From assembly GCF_021155765.1 (NCBI RefSeq), contig NC_060110.1, positions 12,771,501 to 12,835,500 of the forward strand: 64,000 nucleotides of DNA. The letters are read 5' to 3'. Below the pieces are notes generated by a model. It ran no database searches. It saw only the letters and a list, made by a program, of their open reading frames with translations, and was not told the DNA's origin. Origin of the DNA: Diprion similis. Lineage: Eukaryota; Arthropoda; Insecta; Hymenoptera; Diprionidae. The position numbers and the translations under genes were made by a program. Below, piece by piece: positions 40,212 to 52,649 of this stretch (its first letter is position 1; each line of letters opens with the position of its first letter).

Positions 40212-42074
40212 TCACGCATCGTTTGGTGGCGTCGCGATATTAGACACTCGTTTAGACGCACCAAATTGAATGCTGTTTGATGGAAGAGCTCCTACGTTTA
40301 GTGCAAGAACTTTAGAGACGATATTCAAGTCTTCGGCACTCCCAGATCCTCGAGTCTTACCCAAGTCGGATGCCACTCCAGACTGATAAAGGAGATGTTG
40401 AATTTGTCTCGCCGGAGTTTGCGGTCTAGTTTCCCTGAATCGATTGAACCCGTTGAAACCAAAGTTCTGACTGTTTATAGATGGGGCGTTAAATTGGTTA
40501 CTTCCAAAGTTGCCTCTGGCGTTGAAGTTGTTGATGTTGTTGTTGTCGTTGAAGCCAAAGTTGCCGGTCGAACCAAAGAGTTCTTGTCTGTTGAACCTTG
40601 GAACGGGAACAGCAGTAGTCTGGAATTCATTCACTGGAAAAGCTCCGAAGCTCTGCTGTAATATCTGCTGTTGTTGCAGTTGCTGTTGCAGCTGTTGTTG
40701 TTGCTGTTGCTGTTGTTGCTGCTGTAGGCGTTGACGTTCCTGCTGCTGCTGCTGTTGCTGTAGCTGTTGAAGACGGCGTTGCTCCTGATAGTTGCTCTGG
40801 AATGAAGGCGGATTAGCCAGACTCGGGAGTTGCAGTGAGACGCTTGGTTCCAATTGAATACCGGACTTATCAAAACCAGATTGTAGATTGAGTAGACTGT
40901 TTTGATCGAAATTAGCCTGTTGTAGCCGTTGCTGATGTTGCTGTTGTTGTATTTGCTGTTGATAGATCCTCTGTTCTTCAAGCTGTTTGAGTCTGGCCTG
41001 TTCCCGGAGGAATATCTGCTGTTGCTGCTTGAACCGCAATTGTTCCTCGTAAAGCTGTTGTTGTCTGGCCAAAAATTGAGTTTGTTGAACTTGTTGCCTC
41101 TGAAGCTCGGCAAGTTGCTTTTCCAGCTGCTGTTGTTTGAACTCGAGTTGTTCTTGCAGTGTCAAAGCTTGGCCGTCGCCACTGGCTCTGTAGATGGGAA
41201 CGACACTCTTGGGAATTCCACGTTCGTCTTGCTGGACTGTAAACGCAGCAACTAATGGAGCTTGGAATATCTTGACTTCCTGATTGTCGTCAAGTTTCTC
41301 CACCGAGTTACCATTTTTGGTTGGATCGCTGGACGAAGAACTATTTTTCAATTTGGATTTGGATGTCAAACTGGATGCTGTTGGTCTTGGAGCTACCAAG
41401 GAATTCTCTGCAGCAGCAATGTTATTCGATGCGCTACGGCTCAAGCTCTCTGCTAGCTGGGTTGTCGGCTTCGAAGATACGCTCTGTACACTGTTCACCG
41501 AAAAGGCAGAGTTCTTGATGCTTCTTGTACCTTGATCCTTGTCAATATCGTCGTGGATGAGTAGGGGATTTTTCAAGTGGAGAACAGACGATTTCTCAGC
41601 AGAAACGAGATCATGGACCTTTGGTGACTTCAGTTCTTGGTGAGTGGTGGAGATTTCATTTTGTTTCGTAGGTGATGAAAAAGTGTACTTGTCGACTTCG
41701 ACGAAGGTCGAGTTCTGGAGTTTTTCTTCATTCGGAAATTCTCCTTCCCCTAGGAAACCATTGAAGGAAATTGTCGACTTCTGACTGCTTGAATAATTCT
41801 TGTTCGATTCACCTTGCGGTATCTGAGGTATCGTAGTCACGATACTTGCCGCTGGTGTCCCTTCGTCAAAGAAATCCTCAGTCACATCTTCATTATTTTT
41901 TTTTTGTTCAGCAGACTCAGCCTCAAGATCAGCAAGTGCCTTCAAAAGTGCCCGGCGAAGATTTTTATCAAGTTTGACCGGCGGCCCTCTTCCATCATCA
42001 TTCGCAATTGGAACTTCACCTTCCGTAGCTACTACGATGGTAGCCACTACTGCCAAGAAGATTATCGATAATTG
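40212..42074 (-). CDS. Glutamine-rich secreted protein, last exon (first exon not found)
   Basis: A 1863-bp exon codes for 620 residues and a TGA stop. The open frame runs back to a TTG inside the acceptor (ttttgcag), so the initiator ATG lies in an upstream exon that I could not place. The exon opens with the hydrophobic core of a signal peptide (LSIIFLAVVATIVVA). An acidic and Ser/Thr-rich region follows, then a Gln-rich coiled-coil-like region (about residues 300-480, with many QQQ and QEQLEFKQQQLEKQLAEL units) and an Asn/Phe/Gly-rich part (NFGFNDNNN, FGSNQFNAP). The C-terminus (RQIQHLLYQSGVASDLG, EDLNIVSKVLALNVG) is low in Gln and looks globular. The composition resembles insect extracellular matrix or cuticle-associated proteins. 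I do not recognise a named family. Confidence 0.8.
   Translation of the reverse strand, partial: QLSIIFLAVVATIVVATEGEVPIANDDGRGPPVKLDKNLRRALLKALADLEAESAEQKKNNEDVTEDFFDEGTPAASIVTTIPQIPQGESNKNYSSSQKSTISFNGFLGEGEFPNEEKLQNSTFVEVDKYTFSSPTKQNEISTTHQELKSPKVHDLVSAEKSSVLHLKNPLLIHDDIDKDQGTRSIKNSAFSVNSVQSVSSKPTTQLAESLSRSASNNIAAAENSLVAPRPTASSLTSKSKLKNSSSSSDPTKNGNSVEKLDDNQEVKIFQAPLVAAFTVQQDERGIPKSVVPIYRASGDGQALTLQEQLEFKQQQLEKQLAELQRQQVQQTQFLARQQQLYEEQLRFKQQQQIFLREQARLKQLEEQRIYQQQIQQQQHQQRLQQANFDQNSLLNLQSGFDKSGIQLEPSVSLQLPSLANPPSFQSNYQEQRRLQQLQQQQQQQERQRLQQQQQQQQQQQLQQQLQQQQILQQSFGAFPVNEFQTTAVPVPRFNRQELFGSTGNFGFNDNNNINNFNARGNFGSNQFNAPSINSQNFGFNGFNRFRETRPQTPARQIQHLLYQSGVASDLGKTRGSGSAEDLNIVSKVLALNVGALPSNSIQFGASKRVSNIATPPNDA
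40655..40780. repeat. CAG/CAA microsatellite encoding polyglutamine
   Basis: On the plus strand this is a run of CTG/TTG triplets; on the coding minus strand it gives near-continuous CAG and CAA codons (QQQQQ runs). The mixture of CAG and CAA slows slippage. It is likely length-variable between individuals. A looser second glutamine block spans about 40915-41150. Confidence 0.8.
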
Positions 42075-43870
42075 CTGCAAAAGGTGAAAAAAAAATCAAA
42101 TTAGTTTTATTACACGTGTGCAAAATTTTTTCGTTAGGTCAAAATTCGATTCAAATATTCGAGTTCGTTAATTCGTTGGTATGTGCAATCAAAAAACATG
42201 CACACTGCAACCGGTAGCATGTAATGACAATAAAGACGATGAAGACGAAAGAATTACAGTAAAAAATAAATAACGATGTCCCGAATGTCACATTTTACGC
42301 CATGATATGTCCACGGCCCCATAGAATCCCTGAAAGTGAAACCATCCGAAAGTGAAAATTTAGCAACCATTACGGAACAAGTACTGTGAAGGTATAGTTA
42401 TTCTAAAGATTAATGAATTGCTGAACCTCGTCCATCAGCTAGAAAGTATTTTTTAGCCTCGGGCGTGTCCCACCATCTTGAGATAATGAATGCGCGTCTG
42501 TACGGTGTGATGTTAATTTGTGTTTGCCATAACTCGACAATGTTTTACTACTCGTGTTTATTTTTTCAAAGCATTAATTCACAAGAAAACTGACTTCTTA
42601 AGAATGTTTACCGGTTCATCTAAGATTCGATTCTCGTAACAGGCGTGTCAGTGTGTTTACGGATGCGTTGAAATAGCATCAAGTAACCGTATCACATTCC
42701 TTCTCTAACTGAGGTACTGGTTCAATAAGATTTCACTAATTCATGAACATTATGAAACCAACAATTTTTATTTATCTATTATTTATTACTGGGGGTCTTA
42801 AACGCGAAATAATTATGGGGATATAAACCCGTCGTAATTCGAAGGGGGATTGGATGGTAATTTCTTTCACGAGTATGGAATTTCATTCGGGTTTGACTTT
42901 TTTTTTATTACTCACAAAGCTGGAGGCAAGCTTAATAGTGATAGGTTCAAACGGTATGTAACCAGAAGCGTCCACCGTATACTTTCTATGCTTATCTCAG
43001 AGCTCCTTCATATTTGAAGTGAAAAAACTGTGGTGTCAATGATCGAATGTTTAAGTACGTATACCTACTCATTTAAATTGTAAATGATTCATTCTGGGTA
43101 GATGATGAAAACGATTATTAGTATCACAAATGTACACGCACGCAAGCTGGAAAGTTAAAAGGCATCGGTAGTACGTAATAAAAATGTATTTTTACAATAG
43201 GTTGGAGTAGGTTACCGAGCTAAGCGGTTACGTGTACTTCAAGTTAAAAATGCAAGTGAAACCTTGTTTAAATAAAAAGCCATATCAGGGTCATCGATAA
43301 ATTCGGTGGTTACAATGAACTATCGAGTACGAACGGATCTTTTTATTTTTGACGTAGTCAATTGAAACAAATTGTATGATTCATCGTGAATATGTCATAT
43401 ATTATCTAGATGAAAAATTACTCCAATCTGTCTGCATTTTTATTATCTCTTTATAATCTCATTTTTCTGGATGTCTGTCTGTGAGCATCGGTTTATTTGT
43501 TGTACTTTGTCCATGTACAGCGATCGATCTGGGTCTACAGAAGACCAGCAATCAACCTGAACATAATGATAGAGACTTTTATGTGCTAATTGCACTCAAT
43601 AATTCATTCTGCTTCAGATCCATAATTACTATAAAATTAACAAATCGGTTATTAACGCAACAAGATATGGTGTATTACTGGAATGCTTGCAGTAAATATA
43701 AATTATAAGCCAGGTTTTTTTCCGAGATTCCAGGCTAGCGATTTCTGAGCCACGAATCATCTGTAGATTTAACGAGAGATTTCTCCTTGGGGTGAAAGTG
43801 TCAAGCAAACAACATGCGGGCTAGCTGTAAATACTGGGAGGAGTTCGCATCTTTGTGGGTATGCAGATTT
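42075..43870. other. Upstream region of the glutamine-rich gene, first exon unassigned
   Basis: The short first coding exon and promoter of the glutamine-rich gene should lie in or beyond this AT-rich stretch. I looked for a minus-strand ATG followed by a donor in phase 0 and found no convincing one. Nothing else is recognised. Confidence 0.4.
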
Positions 43871-44236
43871 TATGGCCTACGCACCTGCGTGTGCTGAATA
43901 CTCCATCTTCGGTAAGTTATACTCAGTAAGTTATACTTAGTAATTAAATATAATTTATTTTGATAGTTATGATACATGTTAAACGGCTCAAGTAGGTGTA
44001 AAAGCTCGCAGATTCATATTACAGTGCATACATGAACTCAGGATAATTATCGTTTTACTAACTCTACCTGCGTGAAATGCTTACCTATGACTAATAAGAG
44101 TTGTTACTGTTTCAACATTAATTAACCCCGGACTAGCTCTTGAGGCGCGTAATTCATTTCTCAGGTTATTGCAGACTACCGTCTTACTCGTCTTGAAAAC
44201 TATTTCAATACCCAGATATACCCTCATCTACCACAG
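43871..44236 (+). other. Candidate two-exon 5' end of an unidentified gene
   Basis: An ATG exon (about 43871-43911, MAYAPACAEYSIF) ends at a strong donor gtaagt in phase 1. It fits an exon at 44177-44236 after ttattgcag, which continues DYRLTRLENYFNTQ and IYPHLPQ to a donor gtgatt in phase 0. Splice signals and translation are plausible. The model has no supported third exon and no recognised family. Confidence 0.22.
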
Positions 44237-46827
44237 GTGATTGCGCAAGACTGTCACGGTTCTTTACATAATTCCAAGCCTTATCTTGTACTACTCATTT
44301 CGATAACAATCTCGTTATTCACAACAACAATGACAATTTATTCTAACGTGGGAAAGTTTCGAGGCATCATCAAGTATCCATATAAATATACCGCAAGGAT
44401 CGTATGCAGGTACATACGTATAACCCACTGTAACATGTCACCGTGAAAACATTTCCTGTGATCATGAAAAACGGCGAGTTAAACGATGGACGTGAAAACT
44501 GTAAAAAGCACGAAAGCTCTGTCCTGATTATTCTAATTGCTCACCACAATGAGTTGAGATTTGATAAGTCTCGCAAAGAAAGGGACACAACCAGCAAAGC
44601 AACATTAGATGAAAATCATTTGATCCATGGCATACGGTTTCTCAAGGGTAATGGTTGGCAATGAAAGCAAAATCGGAAGTTTATTTTTTTCGGTGGTAAT
44701 GAAATCGAATCGTTTTCGAAAGTTTTCTGAATGATACGCTGGACCCTCCTAAGATGAATGAGAAATGCCAATAGATTTAAGAATTCATCGTCGTGGTTGT
44801 TAATATACCGCGATTGGCTCGAGGCGCAAGACGTTTCACTCGATCTCTCTCACGAATTACGTGCCTCCGCACGTACATACTAAGATGCTTGAGAAGGTAA
44901 ATCCCTGTACACACGCGTTCGTGAGACAGAGTTGGTGCTATGGTGTACACACGTGGCTATTTTTTCCGGGAATGGATCGCCTGCATGCGCGAAACTTGTT
45001 GCTTGTACTTACATAAACATGCAAATACGGGGAATCAATGCCCTGGCACGTTGTCGCCTGTGTTTGCTGAGCTTTCAGCGAAAGACGGAACACACATAGG
45101 CAACCCCGTGTTACAGAGGAATGCAAATTCCTAATATCCACTCTGCACCTGTTTACGAATTTCTTTTCACTTATTAAATAAAAGGCAAACGCCACGGGAA
45201 TCGGTAGAATTTCGACGGCTTATTCTGATTTATATTTAGAATTAAACTTTCGGATACGACGTGTAGGCATAAATTTTCACACCTGCGACCTTAGGTCTGA
45301 TTAAACGAGTTCACACGTTCCGAATTCCATGCTAATCCAGTAAAAATTTATCGTCAATAATAATCATTGAGTGGAAAATATCGAGTGTTCAACCACTTTC
45401 TACTTACACGAACTTTATTTATTTGATGGCAGATGACCACCATCTTTTCAGAAGGCGTCTTCGCATTTAAATTACGACCAACCCAGCGCGCGGTAACCAT
45501 GATAATGACGCATAATTATGCTCCTTGACAACCCAGATTATTCACTTTAATGCCAGTGTAACACAACCTTGCCAAGACTGCTTCTTGGACACGTTTCCTG
45601 CACAGTTCCTATGTCCCTACTGCAAGGGGAACGCCAACCTTGTATCATTTCAGTCCGTTCATAACTTGAAAGCTCATACAGTAGGGCGATACATGCTCCC
45701 CTTTCTCTGTCGTTGCGCCTAAATAGGAAATACCTAGTCGGAATATTCTAATACGATCTATAGAAAAGAAGCACAGAGTACGGATAAAGCCTTTTGAAAT
45801 TTGCAAAAGGTACCTACACTCCGTCAATTCCTTCACAAAATAAACCGTTCGTCATTTGACGGGCAACATCGTACGCGGTAAAGGCATGACACTAGTTAAT
45901 GACCGGTGGAAGCAGGTGACAAGAATAATGACGATGCGGATGCTATAATAAGTGTATTGAAACGGTCGTTAACCGGTGCATTTACCCATGTATGTCCTTA
46001 GCACACCTGTACTGAAGCCGACTGGGTAGTTGTACGAATAAACACATCTACCTGTTCCAGATGGAGGTCGCTATGATAACTATAATAACATGTAATAGCT
46101 GCAATAAAGCCGACAAATTTTTCATTAAACATGAAGTAACCGGATCGCACCGTGACTGAGAGAATTAATGAGAATGCCACTGATACCTCCCGACGTAGGT
46201 GTACATATGCAATTTTTCATCTCTAAAAAAATTTCCCTGACGGAGTAATAGTTGAAACAGCCAAGGTATGAGGTACAATGATTTGAATTTGGAATGTTTG
46301 CAGCAAGATACTTTTTTGCTGTCGTCTCGAACGCAGATTCCAATATTACTCAAGAAATCTGCGAGGGAAGATTTGGCGAATTCAAATTTTTTTCATTGAA
46401 TGAGCAAGCAAATTATCTGTGACTGATGAATCCGTTGCAAATATTGCTCGGCTGTACGTGACCTAGAATTTCTGCAGGGGCATAAATTGACTTGGGATAA
46501 ACATGAGCTCGACCGAACCGTAAAGAGGCCTAAGTCGCGATGTTCGGATAATATACGGTGTATACTCCAGCGTGCATCGGTGTCTTCAATACAACACCGC
46601 ACAACGACAGCTGCGGGTGAAAGTGGACTCCGTTATTCCAACCTTAAAGCCGTACGTTAAGAAGATCCGTGTGCAGGAGTTTGTTTATTCATTTATTCAA
46701 GATGTGTTCAGTTACATGACTAAGCTACTAGTCGTTCGACATTGGTCATTAGCGCGACGTCGACGGCAGCTTTTTGTATAAATGTCATGATTTGAAAATT
46801 CACCACCGAGATTTAGGCGTGTTTCAG
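44237..46827. other. Intergenic region, nothing recognised
   Basis: Only short open frames without family resemblance; several start at non-ATG codons. No RNA gene or mobile element was seen. Confidence 0.45.
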
Positions 46828-46975
46828 TCTTTACAGCGCGATCGCAATCATATTTATATATATATGAGAATGATTGCGATCGCACTGCAAAGACGAGATT
46901 GAGATTTTTGAAATTTACAGTGTGATCGCATACAAATATATATATAATGTGAATGATTGCGATCACGCTGCAAAG
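46828..46975. repeat. Tandem pair of strong hairpins (inverted repeats)
   Basis: The first hairpin has 24-bp arms (46828-46851 and 46870-46893) matching at 22 of 24 positions, including a perfect inner 14 bp (GCGATCGCAATCAT). Its loop is 18 bp of AT. A diverged second copy about 84 bp downstream has arms 46914-46930 and 46958-46974 (15 of 17 matching). The unit may be a small inverted-repeat mobile element, or a pair of microRNA-like foldbacks. Confidence 0.7.
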
Positions 46976-48395
46976 ATTGAAAGAAAGATTGAATATATAT
47001 AAATAAATAATGCGTATGAGCTGACTTCCTGAATAAATTGACACTCGCACAGTTCTCTCATCGTCAACGAGTGCAGAGAAAGCCGAGACGTTATGAGTCC
47101 ATTCGCACAAGTAGAAGACTACACGTGTTCTGGAAGCTCTGAAGAGTAATCGGTACATACCTATATTCGTTGTACAATAATTAGATCCGACGTATTTTTC
47201 TGTTATTATTGAAATAAAATTAAAATAATCTGCGACAGTGTGAAATAGAAGAGTAGCTAATTACGAGAGGCACGTACTGATCCAGATGTCGATCACTTAG
47301 TACTACCGTACGCAATTTATTCGCAGACTTGCATCACTGACAAGGGAAATATGTATTCGAAATTACACATTCAAAAGCTTCATCTTTCAACCTTAAGTCG
47401 AGAATATTGTTCTTTTAGTGCATATTTGCCGATTCAAGTTGCTCAACTGTGACAACGACGTTAGTTTGAAAACCCGTGATAGAGTTAGTTATACATTGAT
47501 AGGTTCAACAATGAAAACCTAACACGCGTGTGAACCCTCGTCTATTACAGTAGACACGCGAGAGAACTTCGAGAGAATGTTTCGCTCTTTTCGAGCGTTT
47601 TTATTTCAGTCTTACTCCATTGTAATGAGCATATTCTAATTGACCTTTGCGATCCTGTAGCAATCAAATCTATACCTTCAAGCAAAGGATGCGAACCTTA
47701 ACTTGCGGAATGTCTTGCCCCTCCACCCCTTCCCCGGTAATCCATGACTTCTCTCCAGAGATGGGGAAAGTGATGATGAAGGAGCCGATGCTTCAACGCC
47801 ACTCCCATATTTATGCTCATCGGAATTCTCATACCCTACATAGTTTTTTTTAATCATACCCTCGTGTCATCGCATCCTATCAATTGTTCACAACGATACA
47901 TGCATGATCTGTTGGTATAATGGTGCACACTCTACAGGACCAAAATTAATTTTGTCTTTCTGACGTGACTCGCTATATGTGAAGGACCACACGCCCAGAT
48001 TTCTCGCCCGAGGGAAAACGATTACGAACGCTCATATGTACGTATATGGTAATGTACTAAGTACGGAATGGAAACTAGTTCGTGTAACATGTAACATCGT
48101 ATAACAAGTTACGACTCGGCGGACAGATCTTTGAGATTTTAACGAAAATCATCCTACTCGTAATCGGATACGTGGCAAACATCTGAATTGCCTGTAGGTA
48201 ATAAGGAAAAAAGAGAAACTTGCGAAAATGTTCAAGCAAGAATCGTGCCTTACTATAGGTAAGCAGGGATAGGAGCTAATCAACCGAGTGTGGCAAGTAT
48301 GCCAACGCGTGCGCGTGTATAACAGCGATGCTACAAGATTCACTTTAATCGTTTCCTAATTTGGCATGGTAATAGCAAATGCCCTTTGACCCTTA

Positions 48396-48744
48396 GAAAT
48401 ATCAAAGAATTTCGTGACGCCGCGAATGTTCTCTTCCCTGGCGAAGATCCTGCCGCAAATATCTTCTAGGTACACAGTAATTTTTTATTAGCCCCGTGTT
48501 GTAATTATCTCTCGGGGGAAACGTCCTACATGAGAACTAGGGCGCTCAAGATCTGGCCGCCTACTTGGTTCGAAATTGAAAATCTAGTGACCATGTAATG
48601 TGCGTGCTAACTAATATGTTAATTTCGACTTTTAATTTCAGCTTGCCAATTTAAACAAGATTACATGTACGACTTCAACGGTACAATAGAATTGAGTAAA
48701 AGAAGAAGGCCTGTGGGTGCAAGCAATCAAAGAAGTGTATCGAC
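48396..48744 (+). other. Candidate exons of an unidentified gene
   Basis: A GC-richer piece 48396-48469 lies between an acceptor (gacccttag) and a donor-like gtacac. In one frame it reads NIKEFRDAANVLFPGEDPAA before a stop. A second piece, 48642-48744, follows tttaatttcag and ends at gtaagg. It reads FKQDYMYDFNGTIELSKRRR in one frame and a short LANLNKITCTTSTVQ with a stop in another. The phases do not link cleanly to each other or to the 43.9-44.2 kb candidates. Non-coding RNA exons are as likely as coding ones. Confidence 0.18.
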
Positions 48745-51700
48745 GTAAGGCGATCGTTCCTAAGCTGCATATCGCAGCGTGCATTCAGTTGGAAGCCGTG
48801 AGGAATCTCAAAGAGCATGGAATTGTGAAGAGGTATTACGGCTTCTCAGCATCATCGTTTCGAGGGGACAACTTTCTTTTTCCATCCAAGTAGCGACGCA
48901 CACACTTGTAATTAAAAACACTCGGCTGATGTTCGTGTACAAAGTTCCGCGTACCTGCATATCGTGTAACGCATACAGCACGTATGTGCTTACATGCGAA
49001 CAAGTTCCCAGCACCTGAAACAACCGACGATGAGCTGACCGACTCTACCTGTTTAACGCGTGCGCCGTTAATATTTTCTATAAATATTAACATCTTCGCT
49101 GAGTTCTGCTATTCAAAGTGAAAATCTCGAACGAAACTCTCTAATCGCAGTGGTGAAGAAGACGTAGTATTTGAAAATATAGTTTACAACTATTCCCATA
49201 ATAGACTGAAATCGTTTCATTGATTTTAATACCCTGGCTAGAAATTAGACTAGTTCTTTGTCTGTTCACAATTCTCGCATGTGAATTACAGAAAATGATT
49301 CCTGGAGCCAAATCTTTTTATACATCGCAATGATACTCGAGATCTCACGGTTCAACCGGCTCTTTTAACGATAATGGGTAAGTAATGGGTTCACAGTCGT
49401 TGAAAGTCTGCCGATTGCGAGAGAGAAAAATACTATAGCGTTAAGATCGTACATAGCATGATTTAGCTTTGAATCTCTCACGGCTCTTTTTAAAGACCTC
49501 GCATACGCCGATTCGATAGTTCACATAATAGAATGAAAACTGCCGATTAAAATCAATTTTTTTTTTTAAATTTTTGTCCTGAATTTTTTTACTATAATTA
49601 CACCCCGTTTTACGGATTTATCAATACTTGAAATAACCAGAATGGCTTCATAACAATTCTACACCCATCCTTAAACCCAAGATTCAGATGTAGAAAATAA
49701 TGTAAATTTTTGGCACTATAAGAACTGTACGCAGCTCGAAGTTATATTTGCACTTTTACTTGTACAGTTGCATGTTGATTTTGTGTTCCTGATCGTTTTG
49801 AATTGAGCTCTTGCTCGATGCTTGCGTTAATGATTAATCTCTCCAAACTTTTATCTAACAAACTTTTACTGTAATTCAGCCCTCTCTGAATTTTTACGAG
49901 ATAATGAATCGTCGAAATTGAATTTAAATAGAGTAAACTATTCGCACTCAAAACATTCAGCGTGGTAATCCTACATCAAATTAGTCTTCACAGTAATTAT
50001 ACCCTTAAATTTTATTAATCCTTGATTCACGCACTGTCACTGAACACCAATCACCATCGCATCGTGTTAGTTAAAACGAAATCCACTACCAATGCACCAC
50101 CGCAAATTTACGCGATGTTAGAGGAACGGAGATTGTGGATGAGTGTTTGTACTCACCAAATGCATGATGCCGTCTGTGCTGATCTTGCTTGGATTCTGAG
50201 CTTTTACTCCCGAACACAGAGATTGTTTTAACCCGGAGATCGCGGTGGGATGCGATGGTCCGCGAGGAGGGGCCACGGAAGAAACTCTTTCCTCTACTAC
50301 CCACGCCGAGAAAATACAACCTGACTTTTTCCAATCTCTCATCTACAAGTGCTTATGTATTCAGGTAAAAAACATTCCAATAAATGATGTCCGAAGATCA
50401 GCATAAGATAAAGCACTGGATCGCATCTATTCATAATTTTAGTAGATTTTCATCTCACATTCTACTATTTAACCGGGAGATGTAATATTTTTCATAACTC
50501 GACTAATTGATCGCGGATACTCTTATAGACAAGACGCTATGCCTAACTAGATATTTTCGGAAATAATAATTCCAAATGTAAATTTTTAACTGCAAAGATT
50601 TTACTAATGTTCCACTTGGTACGAGATCAGCTGTATGGAACCTGCTTTCTAAATAATACATAATTTCGATTTCTTGTACTTTACAGCCTGAGGCGGAGCT
50701 CATACCTACGTACATCCCTACCCAAATAAGTCGTCAATGTGTATAAATATCAAATGACGGTGAACTGCGTTGGAAAAATGGAGATTGGATGCCTAATCCA
50801 AAGAACTGTTTCGATTTCTTCGAATTAAGTTACCACCTAATCTCTTCGAAGTGTGAATACTACGCTCATTATTCCTGTTACAAATATTTACGGCTTAAGT
50901 CAATCGGCACATCGCGTTCACACTCTCCGTAATCAATTTTACATTACTAACCGAAAGTATTAGTATTAAGTACAGCAATATTATCTGTTTTTTATTTACT
51001 GTGGTAGGGTTTCGCATAATCAACCATTGAATTAAATCAATTTGCACATCGGCTACATCGACCTAAATGAACATGGAACACAATTCTCGTAGTGTCAAGT
51101 GGCTGCGACGGATGGTTCAGATGTTGCAGAGAAATAGCAAAGTAATATTTTGCATAGACGCGCTATGTACGTTAGCGCTATGACTTTAAGTATGAGTTGT
51201 GTGAGTGAATAGTATAGGTAATTCGTTTTTGTGTTTCTGATATACGACTGAGCTATATGAATGTCTGAACCTATTCCATAGTAGAAGTTACAAATTCAAA
51301 TGACTCTGTTTTAACAATAAGTTTATTCGGATGAATCATTCAATTGGCATCATATATCTCAAGTTACTTAGGAATCTGACGTTCTACGTTAAGTGGCTTT
51401 GATAAATATTGTCACAATTTAATTTCCTTAAATTACATGTTTATATGCTTATACCGACTGGTTGACACGTTTTGTGAAGATGATGACTTTATATAGCTTC
51501 AATTTGAGGCATGATATCGAATTAAGGTTCTGGAATCAAAAATTCCCTATTGTCAAATCCAGACACGGGGTTAACTCGGAACTTTGGCGTGTTGATGCAA
51601 CGATCGGTAATTCTCGTGATTGTGAAATTCTTAAGAAAATACGATTCTTTGACGTTCTCAATACTTTTTTCGACCCCCTCGGGGTCCAATTGGTCTGAAA

Positions 51701-51839
51701 TAGGTCTTTTGGATCGATTCTAAGATTAATCTTTTTTGCTCGCAGGGTCGAAAGACATGGCGGCTCAGTCCGTTCAATTTTATCAGGCCATTCTACACGG
51801 AATTTGAGAAATACGTCGGTCATTTTAATCCGAGGCTAT
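48745..51839. other. Intergenic region between the 48.7 kb candidates and the satellite edge
   Basis: No supported gene. A GC-richer patch at about 50030-50350 has open frames on both strands but no recognisable product. A small dyad (GACCCC, three bases, GGGGTC) lies at 51672-51686. A 95-residue minus-strand frame at 51536-51823 is unrecognised. Confidence 0.4.
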
Positions 51840-52110
51840 ATCAACATACCTTTGCCATGGAAAATGATTGCGCACAGTGTAACGTCGCTGCGAACAGTAA
51901 ATCAAAATTTGCAGCCGGGGAAAGGAAATGTGTCTCCTTGTTTTCGCAATTGTCAGCTTGTATAATTTTTTGATATATGAAGAGAAGGCTGATCCCGGTG
52001 GATTTTTGTCATAATTTTGAAAGGAGCGATGAGTATTATAATTGATAGTTTTATACGGTGTATTGACGTAGTTTTGGGGTAGAAGTCGCTGCGAACAATA
52101 TAATAAGGGT
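51840..52110 (+). repeat. Decayed relics of the 312-bp satellite outside the array
   Basis: About 51862-51920 aligns loosely with the monomer segment around gattgagcgcagt and cgctgcgagcagc (here gattgcgcacagt and cgctgcgaacagt, followed by gcagccgggga for cagccgaaaaa). About 51990-52100 follows the order of another segment: ggatttttgtc, attttgaaa, ataattgat, gacgtagttttg, cgctgcgaaca. Both lie in the same orientation as the array. The match is far weaker than between array monomers, so these are old fragments or chance-inflated matches. Confidence 0.5.
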
Positions 52111-52649
52111 ACGGCAAGAATACGTGAAAAGTGTACAGTATTTTTGATGAGATCAAAAGAATATCACAAATTCATAGCCACAAAGTTCTGGTCCAAGATC
52201 AGTATACTTGATTTAACATGCCATAGATTAAGTGCAAGTGTCTCGATGTCGAGATGTAGTTATTTGCTGGGTGAATAAATATAATCGAGGCCAGAATGAA
52301 TGCATAGACCCCTCAATATAAAAAAATTATTGTGCAATATATATTTCTGTCAGCGAACTGCGGAAAATAATATAACATAGTGATGATTGTAGTTTGTAAG
52401 CATAGTGTAAGTTTAGGTCTGTGTAGAGATGCGACGAACCTCTGCAGGATACAATGTATGATGTGTGATATCGTATTATGATTATTTTGAGAAGTCACGA
52501 TTAAAGTGAATGAAATATTGATTTGCTCCCTATTTTCAATGTATTTTCGTGTCAAGTGGCCATATACTGTTCAAAATGTCTGGTTTCATGTCGTAGAGAT
52601 CAAATTAGCCTGGTAAGTGAAGGACTATCTCAATTTTTTTGCTGCTGGT

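Noticed and set aside
40395-41535. Open frames antisense to the glutamine-rich exon, including Leu- and Cys-rich ones
   Set aside because: They are shadows of the CAG/CAA coding repeats read on the other strand or in other frames.
46712-47158. 148-codon minus-strand open frame
   Set aside because: It crosses both hairpins and TA-rich loops, and its composition looks random; no family was recognised.
51536-51823. 95-codon minus-strand frame beside the satellite
   Set aside because: It looks somewhat protein-like but has no recognised domain, no splice context and no second copy in the window.
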